A DNA stretch of 64,000 nt from Streptomyces caniscabiei (GTDB lineage: Bacteria > Actinomycetota > Actinomycetes > Streptomycetales > Streptomycetaceae). The translations under genes were made by a program, and so were the position numbers. The DNA lies in the NCBI RefSeq assembly GCF_014930365.1, contig NZ_JABXWI010000001.1, forward strand, positions 186,001-250,000, written 5' to 3'. The notes beneath the pieces were generated by a model. It had not been told where the DNA came from. It ran no database searches and was given only the letters and a program-made list of their open reading frames with translations. Below, one piece after another: positions 16,694-25,153 of the stretch (its first letter is position 1; the number at the start of each line of letters is the position of its first letter).

Positions 16694-17625
16694 AGCGTGC
16701 CCAGCGCCGGGGCGAACGCGATGAGGAGGGGGAGGAGGGCAAGGAGCGCGGCGGCGGTCGTGGTGGCCGCGCGGCGGGTGCGGTCCAGTCGGGGCGGCGG
16801 CTCCAGCAGGCGCTCGACCCGGTCGCCCAGCAGGCGGCGGGTGTTGGAGCAGCTCAACACGCCCCGGTGCTGGTTGAGTTCGATGAGGGCCAGGGCGGTG
16901 GTGAGGTGACCGCAGCGGCGCGACGCCGTGTCGTCGGCGGCGAGTTCGACCAGGCGGTGGGTCTGGTCGGCGAAGTGGGCGAAGAGCGGGAGGCGCGGGA
17001 AGCCCGTGGCGAGCGCGGTGGAGAGGTGCAGCAGCCAGTCGTGGCGGGCGCGGGCGTGGCCGAGTTCATGGGCGAGCACGGCGTCCAGCTGATGGTCGCT
17101 CAGCTTGGCCAACGCGCCGGTGGTGACGACCAGTTGGGGCGGGGCGCCCGGCATGAGCCACGCGTCCGGGTACTCGTCCTCCAGGACCAGCAGCGGGCCG
17201 TTCGCCTGCGGCAGCCCGGCCGGGAGGTCGGGGGCGCGCTCCCGTAGATGCGCGCGGCGCAGCCGCCGCCGGCGCCGGGCCTCGACCAGCTCCCGCGCCA
17301 GCATCGCGCCGCTCCACGCCGCCCCGAGGGCCAGCACCAGCGTCAGTACGGCCGTCCAGGGCGGCGCGGCCGTGAGGTCGTACGCGGCGGTCACGGCCGG
17401 GGGCGCGGGCGCGAAGGCATGCGTGCGCACCGTCTCGAACACCGCCGCCGCCCCGAGCACGAGCGCCGCGAGGCAGCTCAGCAGCGCCGCCGCCACCAGG
17501 CACTGCCACGTCCACAGCGCGACCACGGGTTCCCGCTCGGGCCACCTCGCCTTCACCAGGGCACGGGGGCCCAGTATGGCGGCGGTCAGGGCCACGACGG
17601 TGAGAAGGAGCAGGAGAACGGTCAC
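16690..17625 (-). CDS. M56-family membrane metallopeptidase
   Basis: About 311 aa from GTG 17625 (MTVLLLLLTVVALT). Two or three membrane helices lie in the first 110 residues, then a cytosolic or surface domain with the zinc motif AHELGHARARHD and the downstream ELAADDTASRR third-ligand region, and a final helix (ATTTAAALLALLPLLIAFAP). M56 peptidases include BlaR1 and usually pair with a BlaI repressor, but no BlaI-like gene is next to it here. The stop codons of this gene and the convergent hydrolase overlap (16690-16693). Confidence 0.88.
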   Translation of the reverse strand: MTVLLLLLTVVALTAAILGPRALVKARWPEREPVVALWTWQCLVAAALLSCLAALVLGAAAVFETVRTHAFAPAPPAVTAAYDLTAAPPWTAVLTLVLALGAAWSGAMLARELVEARRRRRLRRAHLRERAPDLPAGLPQANGPLLVLEDEYPDAWLMPGAPPQLVVTTGALAKLSDHQLDAVLAHELGHARARHDWLLHLSTALATGFPRLPLFAHFADQTHRLVELAADDTASRRCGHLTTALALIELNQHRGVLSCSNTRRLLGDRVERLLEPPPRLDRTRRAATTTAAALLALLPLLIAFAPALGTL

Positions 17626-17761
17626 GTCACTGGGTCCGGTTCCTGGTCGGGGGCGGGCGGGCCGTACACGAGCTGGTGGTGCGCGGCTTCCACGGCCGGG
17701 GGACACGCTACCGGTGCGCGGGGCGGATGCCATCACCGAAGCGTTCCCGGTCCGCCGACGG

Positions 17762-18187
17762 TCAAGTGCCTGTCGACGCCGATCCGATGTCGCCGCCCGC
17801 CGCGATGGAACCACGGCCGGAGGCGGTCACGTTCGTGCCCGGGGCAGGGGTGCCGGAGGAGGGCGGGGCGGGGGCGGGCGGGGGCTGCGGCGGGGCGGTG
17901 CCGCCGGTGGAGGCGGAGCCGATGCTGCCTCCGGCGGCGATCGCGCCGGTCCCGGACGCGTCGACCTTCCGCGGCGGGGGCACGGGGGTGGGCGGGGCCG
18001 GCGGCGCGGACGAGCCGCCGAACTGCGCGATGGCGGCGAGGACGAGGCCGACCACGCCCGCGGACCCACCGGCCACGCTCGCGATCTGATCGGCCGATCC
18101 CAGATCGACGAAGGCGAACCCGGTCAGCGTGACCACGCCCGCCCCCGCGATCCCCAGCCCGGCCCAAGCCCACGGCTTCAATGTCAT
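17762..18187 (-). CDS. Small membrane protein with repeated GSIAAGGDIGSASTG motif
   Basis: 141 aa. Two N-terminal membrane helices (AWAGLGIAGAGVVTLTGFAF and VAGGSAGVVGLVLAAIAQFGG) are followed by Pro-rich linkers and two copies of a glycine-rich motif, GAIAAGGSIGSASTG and GSIAAGGDIGSASTG, the last at the very C-terminus. A diverged form of this motif appears before the STAND NTPase domain encoded at 12314. The motif looks like a short beta-strand or turn repeat; no function is known to me. Third-position GC and codon pattern support real coding. Confidence 0.7.
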   Translation of the reverse strand: MTLKPWAWAGLGIAGAGVVTLTGFAFVDLGSADQIASVAGGSAGVVGLVLAAIAQFGGSSAPPAPPTPVPPPRKVDASGTGAIAAGGSIGSASTGGTAPPQPPPAPAPPSSGTPAPGTNVTASGRGSIAAGGDIGSASTGT

Positions 18188-18275
18188 GGGGGCATTGTGG
18201 CGAACAGCGGGTCGAACGGGGAACCACCGGGCCCGCCCCCGGCTCCTGGCCCTGCGGCGGGTGCGGGCGGTGTGG

Positions 18276-18938
18276 CTACTTCGCCTTGCCCAGCCCCAGC
18301 GGGCCCGCGATCTCCTCCGCCATGACCTGGCCCGCCTCGAACTCCAGGGTCTCGTCGCCCATCAGTTCCTGGTCGGTGTCGAGGCCGTCCAGCTCGGCGA
18401 GGGGCTGGTTGAGGCGGACGTGGGCGACGAGGGACTGGAGGGCCCGGAGGGTCGCCGAGGCGGTGGAACCCCAGTTGGAGAAGTAGGAGAACTGCCACCA
18501 CCACAGGGCCTCGGTGGTGCGGCCCGCGCGGTAGTGGACCATGCCGTGGCGCAGGTCGGCGATGACATCGGCGAGGTCGTCGGAGATCCGGGCCGGGACC
18601 GGCGCCTTGCGGGGCTCGTAGGGGTCGAAGACCTCGGAGTAGACGTCGACCGGGTCGAGCATCACGGCGAGGCGTTCGCGCAGTTCGTCCACGTCCGGCT
18701 CGAAACCCGGGTCGGGCTCGTAACGCTCGTCCGGCACGATGTCCTCGTGCGCGCCGAGGCGACCGCCGGCCAGCAGCAGCTGGGAGACCTCCAGCAGCAG
18801 GAACGGGACGGCCGAGTCGGGCTCGTCGCCCTTGGCCACCTCGGTGACGGCGACCAGGAAGCTCTCGATCTGGTCCGCGATCTGGACCGCGAAGTCGTCC
18901 GGGTTCAGGTCCGTCGCGTGCAGCGTGGCGTCAGACAT
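18276..18938 (-). CDS. DUF5063 family protein
   Basis: 220 aa. All-helical, soluble and acidic, with the DUF5063 pattern ([70 protein letters not shown]). The molecular function is unknown. It overlaps the upstream recR by 8 bp and is part of the conserved actinobacterial ybaB-recR-DUF5063 order, so it is presumably cotranscribed with the repair genes. Confidence 0.9.
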   Translation of the reverse strand: MSDATLHATDLNPDDFAVQIADQIESFLVAVTEVAKGDEPDSAVPFLLLEVSQLLLAGGRLGAHEDIVPDERYEPDPGFEPDVDELRERLAVMLDPVDVYSEVFDPYEPRKAPVPARISDDLADVIADLRHGMVHYRAGRTTEALWWWQFSYFSNWGSTASATLRALQSLVAHVRLNQPLAELDGLDTDQELMGDETLEFEAGQVMAEEIAGPLGLGKAK

Positions 18939-19530
18939 CGAGCAATCGTCTCCCCTCGAAGGCGCGGCCGAGGGTCACCTCGTCCGCGTATTCCAGGTCG
19001 CCGCCCACCGGGAGGCCGCTGGCCAGGCGGGTGACCTTGAGGCCCATGGGTTTGATCATGCGGGCGAGATACGTGGCCGTGGCCTCGCCCTCCAGGTTCG
19101 GGTCCGTGGCGAGGATCAGCTCGGTGACCGTGCCGTCGGCCAGGCGGGTCAGCAGCTCCCGTATGCGCAGATCGTCGGGGCCGACGCCCTCGATCGGGCT
19201 GATCGCGCCGCCGAGGACGTGGTACTTGCCCCGGAACTCGCGGGTGCGCTCGATCGCGACGACGTCCTTCGGCTCCTCGACGACGCAGATGACGGACAGG
19301 TCGCGGCGCGGGTCGCGGCAGATGTTGCACAGCTCCTCCTGCGCCACGTTGCCGCAGGTCGCGCAGAAACGGACCTTCGCCTTCACTTCGAGGAGGGCAT
19401 GCGCCAGCCGCCGTACGTCCGTCGGCTCCGCCTGCAGGATGTGGAAGGCGATCCGCTGCGCGCTCTTGGGACCGACGCCGGGCAGCCGCCCCAGCTCGTC
19501 GATGAGGTCCTGGACCACGCCTTCGTACAC
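18931..19530 (-). CDS. recR: Recombination mediator RecR
   Basis: 199 aa, the usual length. It has the N-terminal helix-hairpin-helix ([24 protein letters not shown]), a four-Cys zinc finger ([16 protein letters not shown]), the Toprim domain ([31 protein letters not shown]) and a C-terminal Walker-like/ring-forming segment ([21 protein letters not shown]). RecR with RecF/RecO loads RecA at gaps during recombinational repair. It lies downstream of ybaB in the same orientation, as in most bacteria. Confidence 0.97.
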   Translation of the reverse strand: MYEGVVQDLIDELGRLPGVGPKSAQRIAFHILQAEPTDVRRLAHALLEVKAKVRFCATCGNVAQEELCNICRDPRRDLSVICVVEEPKDVVAIERTREFRGKYHVLGGAISPIEGVGPDDLRIRELLTRLADGTVTELILATDPNLEGEATATYLARMIKPMGLKVTRLASGLPVGGDLEYADEVTLGRAFEGRRLLDV

Positions 19531-19712
19531 GGACTGCCGTCCTTCCTGGTGTCTTTCAGTACGTACCGTAGTCGGCCGCCGCCGCTCCGAGGAAGGCGGT
19601 ACCGGCCACGGATGGGCTCGCGGGGGACTGCGGAGGAGTTCGGAGGAGTTCGGAGGCTGGGGCGCGCCGGGGGCGCGGGGAGGAGCGGGTGGGGGCCGGC
19701 CGAGGGGTGGGG

Positions 19713-20060
19713 TCAGAAGGGCAGGCCGGGAATGCCCGTGCCACCGCCGCCGAGGCCCTGGGCGAGGGGGCCCAGTTTCTGCTGCTGGAGGGTCTGGGCG
19801 TTCTCGTTGGCCGCCTGGACGGCAGCGACGATCAGGTCGGCGAGGGTCTCGGTGTCCTCCGGGTCCACCGCCTTGGGGTCGATCTTCAGGGCACGCAGTT
19901 CGCCGGAGCCGTTGACGGTGGCCTTCACCAGACCGCCGCCCGACTGGCCGTCGACCTCCGTGCGCGCGAGCTCCTCCTGCGCCCTCGCCAGGTCCTGCTG
20001 CATCTTCTGGGCCTGCTGGAGCAGCTGCTGCATGTTGGGCTGGCCACCACCGGGGATCAC
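19713..20060 (-). CDS. YbaB/EbfC nucleoid-associated protein
   Basis: 115 aa from GTG 20060, supported by a GGGAG Shine-Dalgarno; the longer open frame upstream is not credible. The sequence [53 protein letters not shown] is typical. The protein forms dimers that bind DNA. It ends with a Gln-rich helix and a Gly-rich tail. It lies 182 bp upstream of recR on the same strand. Confidence 0.95.
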   Translation of the reverse strand: MIPGGGQPNMQQLLQQAQKMQQDLARAQEELARTEVDGQSGGGLVKATVNGSGELRALKIDPKAVDPEDTETLADLIVAAVQAANENAQTLQQQKLGPLAQGLGGGGTGIPGLPF

Positions 20061-20339
20061 GTTCAGCTCCCTCGCACGAGTACTTGCGGAGGTCCGCGGG
20101 GACGGTTCTACGGACGCCCCCGTGGACGTTCTTGCGGTCGCAACGAGCCTACGTGGTCGGCACGGCCTCTGCCGCGCCACTCTTTCGAGTGAGTCGGCCG
20201 GGGATTCGTATATCCGATCAAGGGCATCTTCCAGGGGATAAGCGGTGAAAACACCATCTTCGCCACCCATTGGGCGGTAGGAAGGGTCCGGCCGCGTCAG
20301 GGTGGTGCGTGAGCGCCGTACGTACGTAGGGAGTGCCGG

Positions 20340-21107
20340 GTGAGCCAGCCGGAGATGCAGCCCGAGGGGGGACCCCAGGACGGGCGGGGTGAGGGATCCG
20401 GGCTGTGGGCGGAGCCGTGGACGGCGGCGACCGGACCGTGGGTGGGGGAGCCGGCCGGGCGGCCGTTCCCGCAGGGCGACTGGGGGGCTCCGGCGGAGCG
20501 GCTGGAGGAGCTGTACCACTGGGTCGAGCGGGCGGCGCTGGAGACCGCGTCGTGGTATCTCGCGGACCGGGTGTGGAAACGGCTCGCGGCCCGGCTGCTG
20601 CGGATCGGGGCGGCGGCGGGGGCGCTCGTCGGGGCGGCGCTGCCGTTGCTCGACCTCACCGGGGCGGTGGGCGGGGTCGCCCCCTGGGGGTATCTCGCGC
20701 TGCTGTCCTGTGCGGCGTGCGTGGCGGTGGATCGGTTCTTCGGCGTCACCTCCGGGTGGATGAGGGACGTCGCCACGGCCCAGGCGGTGCAGCGGCGGCT
20801 CCAGGTGCTGCGGTTCGACTGGGCGTCCGAGAGCGCGCGTGAGGTGCTGGGACCGGCCGAGGGGACGGCCGGGGAGGCCGCCGAGCGGTGTCTCGGGGTG
20901 CTGCGGCGGTTCTCCGAGGACATCACGGAGCTGGTCCGGGCCGAGACGGCGGACTGGATGCTGGAGTTCCGCACGGGGGCGACGCCGTTGGGGGTGCGGG
21001 CGGGGGGTGCCGTTCCCCGGCCGGAGGGCTCGGCGAACGGGCGGGTGCCGCTCCCTCCGGGGGCGCGGCCGAACATGCCGCGCCAGCGGCCGCCGGAGGC
21101 AAGGTAG
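20340..21107 (+). CDS. SLATT-domain membrane protein
   Basis: 255 aa from GTG 20340 (GGGAG upstream). The start of the domain reads [34 protein letters not shown], followed by two membrane helices ([18 protein letters not shown] and [19 protein letters not shown]) and a cytosolic helical part ([19 protein letters not shown]). SLATT proteins are predicted pore formers, often linked to nucleotide-signal or conflict systems; in actinobacteria a stand-alone form occurs next to ybaB/recR, as here. It converges on the kinase gene, with a terminator-like repeat between. Confidence 0.85.
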   Translation: MSQPEMQPEGGPQDGRGEGSGLWAEPWTAATGPWVGEPAGRPFPQGDWGAPAERLEELYHWVERAALETASWYLADRVWKRLAARLLRIGAAAGALVGAALPLLDLTGAVGGVAPWGYLALLSCAACVAVDRFFGVTSGWMRDVATAQAVQRRLQVLRFDWASESAREVLGPAEGTAGEAAERCLGVLRRFSEDITELVRAETADWMLEFRTGATPLGVRAGGAVPRPEGSANGRVPLPPGARPNMPRQRPPEAR

Positions 21108-21167
21108 TTTCCTCGCCCCCGCCGGGGGCTGCGCCCCTTTGACCCCCAGCGTCCGTCCGGTGGGGGC

Positions 21168-21228
21168 TGGTCGCGCAGTTCCCCGCGCCCCTGAAAAAAA
21201 GCGGGGCTGCGCCCCGGCTTTTTTCAGG
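21168..21228 (+). repeat. Dispersed GC-rich repeat, copy C
   Basis: It has the same core (CGCGCAGTTCCCCGCGCCCC) followed by a poly-A/poly-T hairpin; located between convergent genes. Confidence 0.85.
21190..21228. terminator. Bidirectional terminator between SLATT and kinase genes
   Basis: The left arm CCTGAAAAAAAGC and right arm GCTTTTTTCAGG, with an inner GGGG/CCCC stem and CTGCG loop, form a strong hairpin with A-run and T-run on opposite sides. It is placed 82 bp after one stop and 6 bp after the other. Confidence 0.75.
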
Positions 21229-21233
21229 CGGCT

Positions 21234-23591
21234 TCAGGCTGACTTCTCGTACGTCACCGACTTGCCGGCCGTGTCTACGCGGCGGAGGCGGCCGTCCGGT
21301 AGGAGGGTGACCGTGGTGGCGGCGCCGGGGGAGCAGGACTCGGCCGGTTCGCCGGTGGTGACGGTGGAGGGGCCGATCTCCAGCGGACCGGCGTCGGACG
21401 GTTCGTTCGTCAGGGCCGCCTCGAACACGCAGTGGTATGTGCCGCCGCCTTCGAGCGGACCGTCCGCCGTGAGCGAGAGCACCGTGTCGCCCACCTCGCC
21501 CTGCTGGATGACGAGTTGGCGGGTGTCCGAGCCGCTGGAGCCGTCGAGCGTGGCGTTCCAGGTGCCGAGGAAGCCCTCCGGGACCGTGCCGGCGTCGGGC
21601 GACTCGGTGGTCGGGTCCGGCGAGGTCGCGGGGTCCGTGGGCTCGTCGGTCACCGGCCCCGGCGTCTCGGGCGCGCTCGACTTCGTGCCGCCCTTCGCGT
21701 CGTCCTCCTCGCCGCCGTCACCGCCCTTCTTCATCAGCGCGTACACCGAGCCGCCCGCCCCGAGGGCGACGACCAGCGCGACGACGACGAGCAGCACGGA
21801 GGAACGCCGGTTCCCGCGCTCGGGTTCGGGGCGGCCACCGGGGGCCGCCCCGGCGCCGGGCCCGTAGAAAGGCTCCGACCCGTACGGCGGGGTCGCACCC
21901 AGCCCCGCCCCGCCGGCGCCCTGGAGCCCCTGACCGCCGGCGTACGCCCCTTGCCCGTACGCCCCGTGCGCCCCGTACGGCGCCTGCGGTTCGCCCTGCG
22001 GGTAGCCGTAGCCGGGGGCGGAGTGCTGCCCGTACCCGCCGGCGGGCTGCTGGGTGTACGGCGGCGGGAAGCCGTACCCGGCGGGCCCGGGCGGGGCGGT
22101 CGGAGGCGGAGGCTGTGTGCCCTCCGCCCCCACGATCCGCGTCGGCATCCGGTCCAGCGGCTCCCCGCCCGGTGTCCCCGGCGGAGGCGGTACGGCGCCC
22201 TCGGGCAGGGCGGCGGGGTGCTCGGCCGGGGAGCCGGGGGCACCGGCAGGCGTCCCCGGCCCGGGCCGCCCGCCGGCGTCCTGGGCCCCGGACGCACCGG
22301 AGCCGCCTGAGCCGCCTGAGCCGCCGTACGGAGAGTGGGGATCGCCCAGCGGATACACGGGCGGAGCCGACGGCGGCGGCCCCGCGGCCCCGGCCGCCTG
22401 CGAGCCCTGGGCACCGGCACCGGCAGTGGCACCGGCCGCCGGATTCGCGGCGGAGGCCCCCGACGGAGGCGCGGACGGAGGTGCAGACGGAGGTACGGAT
22501 GGAGGTGTGGACGGCGGCGGAGGCGGGGACTGGCCCGCCGGGCCCGGGCGCGGCCCCGCGTCGGGTCCGGCCGAGGCCGGGGTAGCCGTCGGCCCCCCGA
22601 CGCCCGCGGCCGCCGCGCCTGCCGGGCCCGCCGCCCCGCCAGGACCCGTCTCCCCCGTCTCCCCCGACTCCTCCGGATCCTCGGTCTCCAGCAACCGCAC
22701 CGCGTGCCGCCCCAGTTGGGCCACCAGGGCGCTCGGGAGCCACGGGTCGCGGGAGCGGCCGGCGAAGACCGTGTCCTCGGCGCCGGTGCGCTGGAGGATC
22801 TGGGCCAGGGTCGGGCGGGCCGCCGGGTCCTTGCGCAGACAGTCGCGGACGATGTCGTACAGGCCCTCCGGCAGCCCCTCCAGGTCCGGTTCCTCCTGGG
22901 CGATGCGGAACATCAGGGCGTGGACACCGGAGTTGGCGGCGCCGAACGGCAGGTTGCCGGTGGCCGCGTAGGAGAGGACGGAGCCGAGGCAGAAGACGTC
23001 GCAGGCGGGGGTGATGCGGTCGCCGCGCACCTGCTCGGGCGCCATGAAACCCGGTGACCCGACGAGCGCGCCGGTGCGCGTGAGCCCGCCGTCCGTGACG
23101 GTCTCCAGCGCCCGCGCGATCCCGAAGTCGATGACGCGCGGCCCGTCGATGGTCACCAGCACGTTGGACGGCTTGAGGTCCCGGTGGATGAGCCCGGCCG
23201 CGTGGATGTCCTCCAGCGCGTGCGCGAGGCCCGCCGCGAGGATCCGTACCGACCGCTCGGGCAGCGCCCCGTGGTCGCGGCCGACGACAGCCTGGAGGGA
23301 GGGCCCGGCGACGTACCCGGTGGCGACCCACGGGATGCCCGCCTCGGTGTCCGCGTCCAGCACCGGCGCGGTCCAGTACCCGCCCACCTGCCGCGCGGCC
23401 CGCACCTCCTGCCGGAACCGCGCCCGGAACTCCTCCTGCTCCGCCAGTTCCTGCCGGACCAGCTTGACGGCGACGGTACGGCCGCGCTCGGACCGGGCCA
23501 GGTACACGTTCCCCATGCCGCCGGCGCCCAGCCGCGCGAGCAGCCGGTACGCCCCGATCCGCTGTGGATCCCCCGGCCCGAGCTTCTCCAT
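21234..23591 (-). CDS. Membrane Ser/Thr protein kinase (PknB-like)
   Basis: 785 aa from ATG 23591 (MEKLGPGDPQRIG). The kinase domain (about 10-270) has the glycine loop LGAGGMGNVYLA, Lys in VAVKLV, catalytic HRDLKPSN, DFGIA and SPGFMAPEQ. A long Pro/Gly/Ala-rich cytosolic linker (about 300-600) leads to one membrane helix (SSVLLVVVALVVALGAGGSVYALM) and an extracytoplasmic domain of about 150 residues without PASTA repeats (FLGTWNATLDGSSGSDTRQLVI; two Cys). It phosphorylates proteins in response to an unknown outside signal. The kinase at 31141 shares the same overall plan. Confidence 0.93.
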   Translation of the reverse strand: MEKLGPGDPQRIGAYRLLARLGAGGMGNVYLARSERGRTVAVKLVRQELAEQEEFRARFRQEVRAARQVGGYWTAPVLDADTEAGIPWVATGYVAGPSLQAVVGRDHGALPERSVRILAAGLAHALEDIHAAGLIHRDLKPSNVLVTIDGPRVIDFGIARALETVTDGGLTRTGALVGSPGFMAPEQVRGDRITPACDVFCLGSVLSYAATGNLPFGAANSGVHALMFRIAQEEPDLEGLPEGLYDIVRDCLRKDPAARPTLAQILQRTGAEDTVFAGRSRDPWLPSALVAQLGRHAVRLLETEDPEESGETGETGPGGAAGPAGAAAAGVGGPTATPASAGPDAGPRPGPAGQSPPPPPSTPPSVPPSAPPSAPPSGASAANPAAGATAGAGAQGSQAAGAAGPPPSAPPVYPLGDPHSPYGGSGGSGGSGASGAQDAGGRPGPGTPAGAPGSPAEHPAALPEGAVPPPPGTPGGEPLDRMPTRIVGAEGTQPPPPTAPPGPAGYGFPPPYTQQPAGGYGQHSAPGYGYPQGEPQAPYGAHGAYGQGAYAGGQGLQGAGGAGLGATPPYGSEPFYGPGAGAAPGGRPEPERGNRRSSVLLVVVALVVALGAGGSVYALMKKGGDGGEEDDAKGGTKSSAPETPGPVTDEPTDPATSPDPTTESPDAGTVPEGFLGTWNATLDGSSGSDTRQLVIQQGEVGDTVLSLTADGPLEGGGTYHCVFEAALTNEPSDAGPLEIGPSTVTTGEPAESCSPGAATTVTLLPDGRLRRVDTAGKSVTYEKSA

Positions 23592-23765
23592 GGCCACCGT
23601 CCCCCTGATTCCCCGTGCCGTCCCCGACGCGTCCGTGTACACGTACGTACGGGTACGTCGCCTACGTCGGCAACCTCATCAACGTCGTCAACGTCGTCTA
23701 CGTCGCGTACGTGCGCAACGGACCGATCGTAGTGCGGCCGTACGGGGAGGCCGATGGGGCGGTGT

Positions 23766-24233
23766 CTACGGTTCCGTAACAGCGTCCGGTGCCGCCGCGA
23801 GGTCGTCCAGGACCGCCGACAGCCGTTCGAGCGCCCGCACGGTCGCCGTGAACTCCTCCTCCCCCAGCGCCTGGGCGAGACGGGCGGCCAGGGCCGCGTG
23901 GCCCGGGTCGATCCGCTCGGTCGCCGCGCGGCCGGCCGGGGTCGGGGTGAGGAGCTTGGCGCGACGGTGGGCCGGGTTCGGCACGTACGCGGCGAGCCCC
24001 CGGTCGACGAGGAGATCGGCGACCCGCTGCACGCTCTGCCGGGTGATGCCCATGGTCCGGGCGACCCCGGCGACGGGCAGCGGCTCGGGCAGCACCGCGC
24101 CGAGCACCTGCCACCAGGCGGCCGTGAGCCCCGCCGGGCGCGCCAGCTCGTCGGCGACGGAGAGGAACTGTCCGTTGAGGCGGAAGACGCCGAGGGCGGC
24201 GCGGCTGAGGAGGTCCTGCTGCTCGCGGCTCAC
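23766..24233 (-). CDS. MarR-family transcriptional regulator
   Basis: 155 aa from GTG 24233, overlapping the DJ-1/PfpI stop (GTGA). The winged helix is clear: LTAAWWQVLGAVLPEPLPVAGVARTMGITRQSVQRVADLLVDRGLAAYVPNPAHRRAKLLTPTPAGRAA. Translational coupling with the upstream PfpI-like gene suggests it regulates that pair, perhaps in response to an electrophilic or oxidative cue, which is inference only. Confidence 0.92.
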   Translation of the reverse strand: MSREQQDLLSRAALGVFRLNGQFLSVADELARPAGLTAAWWQVLGAVLPEPLPVAGVARTMGITRQSVQRVADLLVDRGLAAYVPNPAHRRAKLLTPTPAGRAATERIDPGHAALAARLAQALGEEEFTATVRALERLSAVLDDLAAAPDAVTEP

Positions 24234-24841
24234 TGGCCCGCCGCCTCCAGCACGGCGTACGCCTCCGGGTCCGAGTCGTGGAAGAGGCGATACCAGGCGT
24301 CGAGGACCTCGCCCTCGTAGACGCCGAGGAGACGTAGCACCTCGCGGGCGAGGGCGACGGGTTCGGTGGGGCCGGCGGTGACGAGGAGGCCGGAAGCGTC
24401 GGTGACGGCGTCCGCCTCCACGTACCGCTGCCCGCCCTCGTATCCCGTGGCCGCCAGATAGAAGGGGGCCGCGCTGGTGTGGGCGCGGTCGTCCAGCAGC
24501 CCCTCCCGGGCGAGCCCGGCGGTCGCGCCGCAGATCGCGGCGACGGGGACGCCGGCCGCGAGGAACTCCCGCGCCTTGCGGGCGAACGGCGCGAGTGCGT
24601 CGCCCGTGTCCCACAGGTCGGCGCCGGTGAGGACGAGCAGCGAGCTGTCCTCGGGCCGCAGCGCCTCCAGCGTCTCGTCCGGCTGGATCCGCACCCCCGC
24701 GATGGTCCGCACGGCGTCGGCCCCCTCGGCGACCGTCCGGACCTCGTACCCGCCCCTCGCGAGCCACGCGGCGGTGTGGCCCGTCTCCCAGTCGGCGTAG
24801 GTGTCGTACACGGCGAGATGAACAGGCTTCCGAATACTCAT
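24230..24841 (-). CDS. DJ-1/PfpI family protein
   Basis: 203 aa. The class I glutamine-amidotransferase-like fold shows a nucleophile-elbow Cys in PVAAICGATAGLAREGLLDDRAHTS, and a conserved Glu/Asp near the N-terminus (YDTYADWETGH). Members include glyoxalase III/deglycase-like enzymes, chaperones and transcription-linked sensors; which applies here cannot be told. It is the first gene of a two-gene operon with the MarR regulator and divergent from the aminotransferase gene. Confidence 0.9.
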   Translation of the reverse strand: MSIRKPVHLAVYDTYADWETGHTAAWLARGGYEVRTVAEGADAVRTIAGVRIQPDETLEALRPEDSSLLVLTGADLWDTGDALAPFARKAREFLAAGVPVAAICGATAGLAREGLLDDRAHTSAAPFYLAATGYEGGQRYVEADAVTDASGLLVTAGPTEPVALAREVLRLLGVYEGEVLDAWYRLFHDSDPEAYAVLEAAGQ

Positions 24842-24907
24842 GACAGCATGCTGACATTACGACAGCCTGCTGTCAATAGGAGGGGTCGGGTGTCGGCTGC
24901 GGGTGAG

Positions 24908-24970
24908 TGGGGCTTCTCGCGCAGTTCCCCGCGCCCCTGAAAAGCAGGGGCTGCGCCCCGTGCTTTTCGG
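24908..24970 (+). repeat. Dispersed GC-rich repeat, copy D, with hairpin
   Basis: It has the GGGGCTTCTCGCGCAG start and a hairpin GAAAAGCA...TGCTTTTC (24939-24968) with inner GGGG/CCCC stem, nearly identical to copies B and C. Confidence 0.85.
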
Positions 24971-24988
24971 CCCGAAATAGCCGCAGGC

Positions 24989-25026
24989 CTTCAGGGGCGC
25001 GGGGAACTGCGCGACCAGCCCCCACC
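24989..25026 (-). repeat. Dispersed GC-rich repeat, copy E (inverted)
   Basis: The inverted core GGGGCGCGGGGAACTGCGCG runs into CAGCCCCCACC. It could pair with copy D to form a long stem. Confidence 0.8.
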
Positions 25027-25153
25027 GGACGGACGGCCGACGGTTCAAGCGGCGCAGCCCTCGGCGGGGGCGACACACTGTCGTGCTCAGCCGACCCCAT
25101 ACAGACACAAAGCCGATGTCCCCCACCCACCCCCCACCCCTACCCTCGCCCCC

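Larger units (their letters stand above)
24842..25153. other. Divergent intergenic region holding two inverted dispersed repeats
   Basis: 312 bp between the divergent DJ-1 and aminotransferase genes. Copy D (24908-24970) and inverted copy E (24989-25026) of the dispersed repeat face each other. Promoters for both genes must lie on either side. No gene is supported. Confidence 0.7.

Noticed and set aside
21234..23591. PASTA-type penicillin-binding kinase
   Set aside because: No PASTA repeats are seen in the extracytoplasmic part, so it is not a PknB orthologue of the cell-division cluster.
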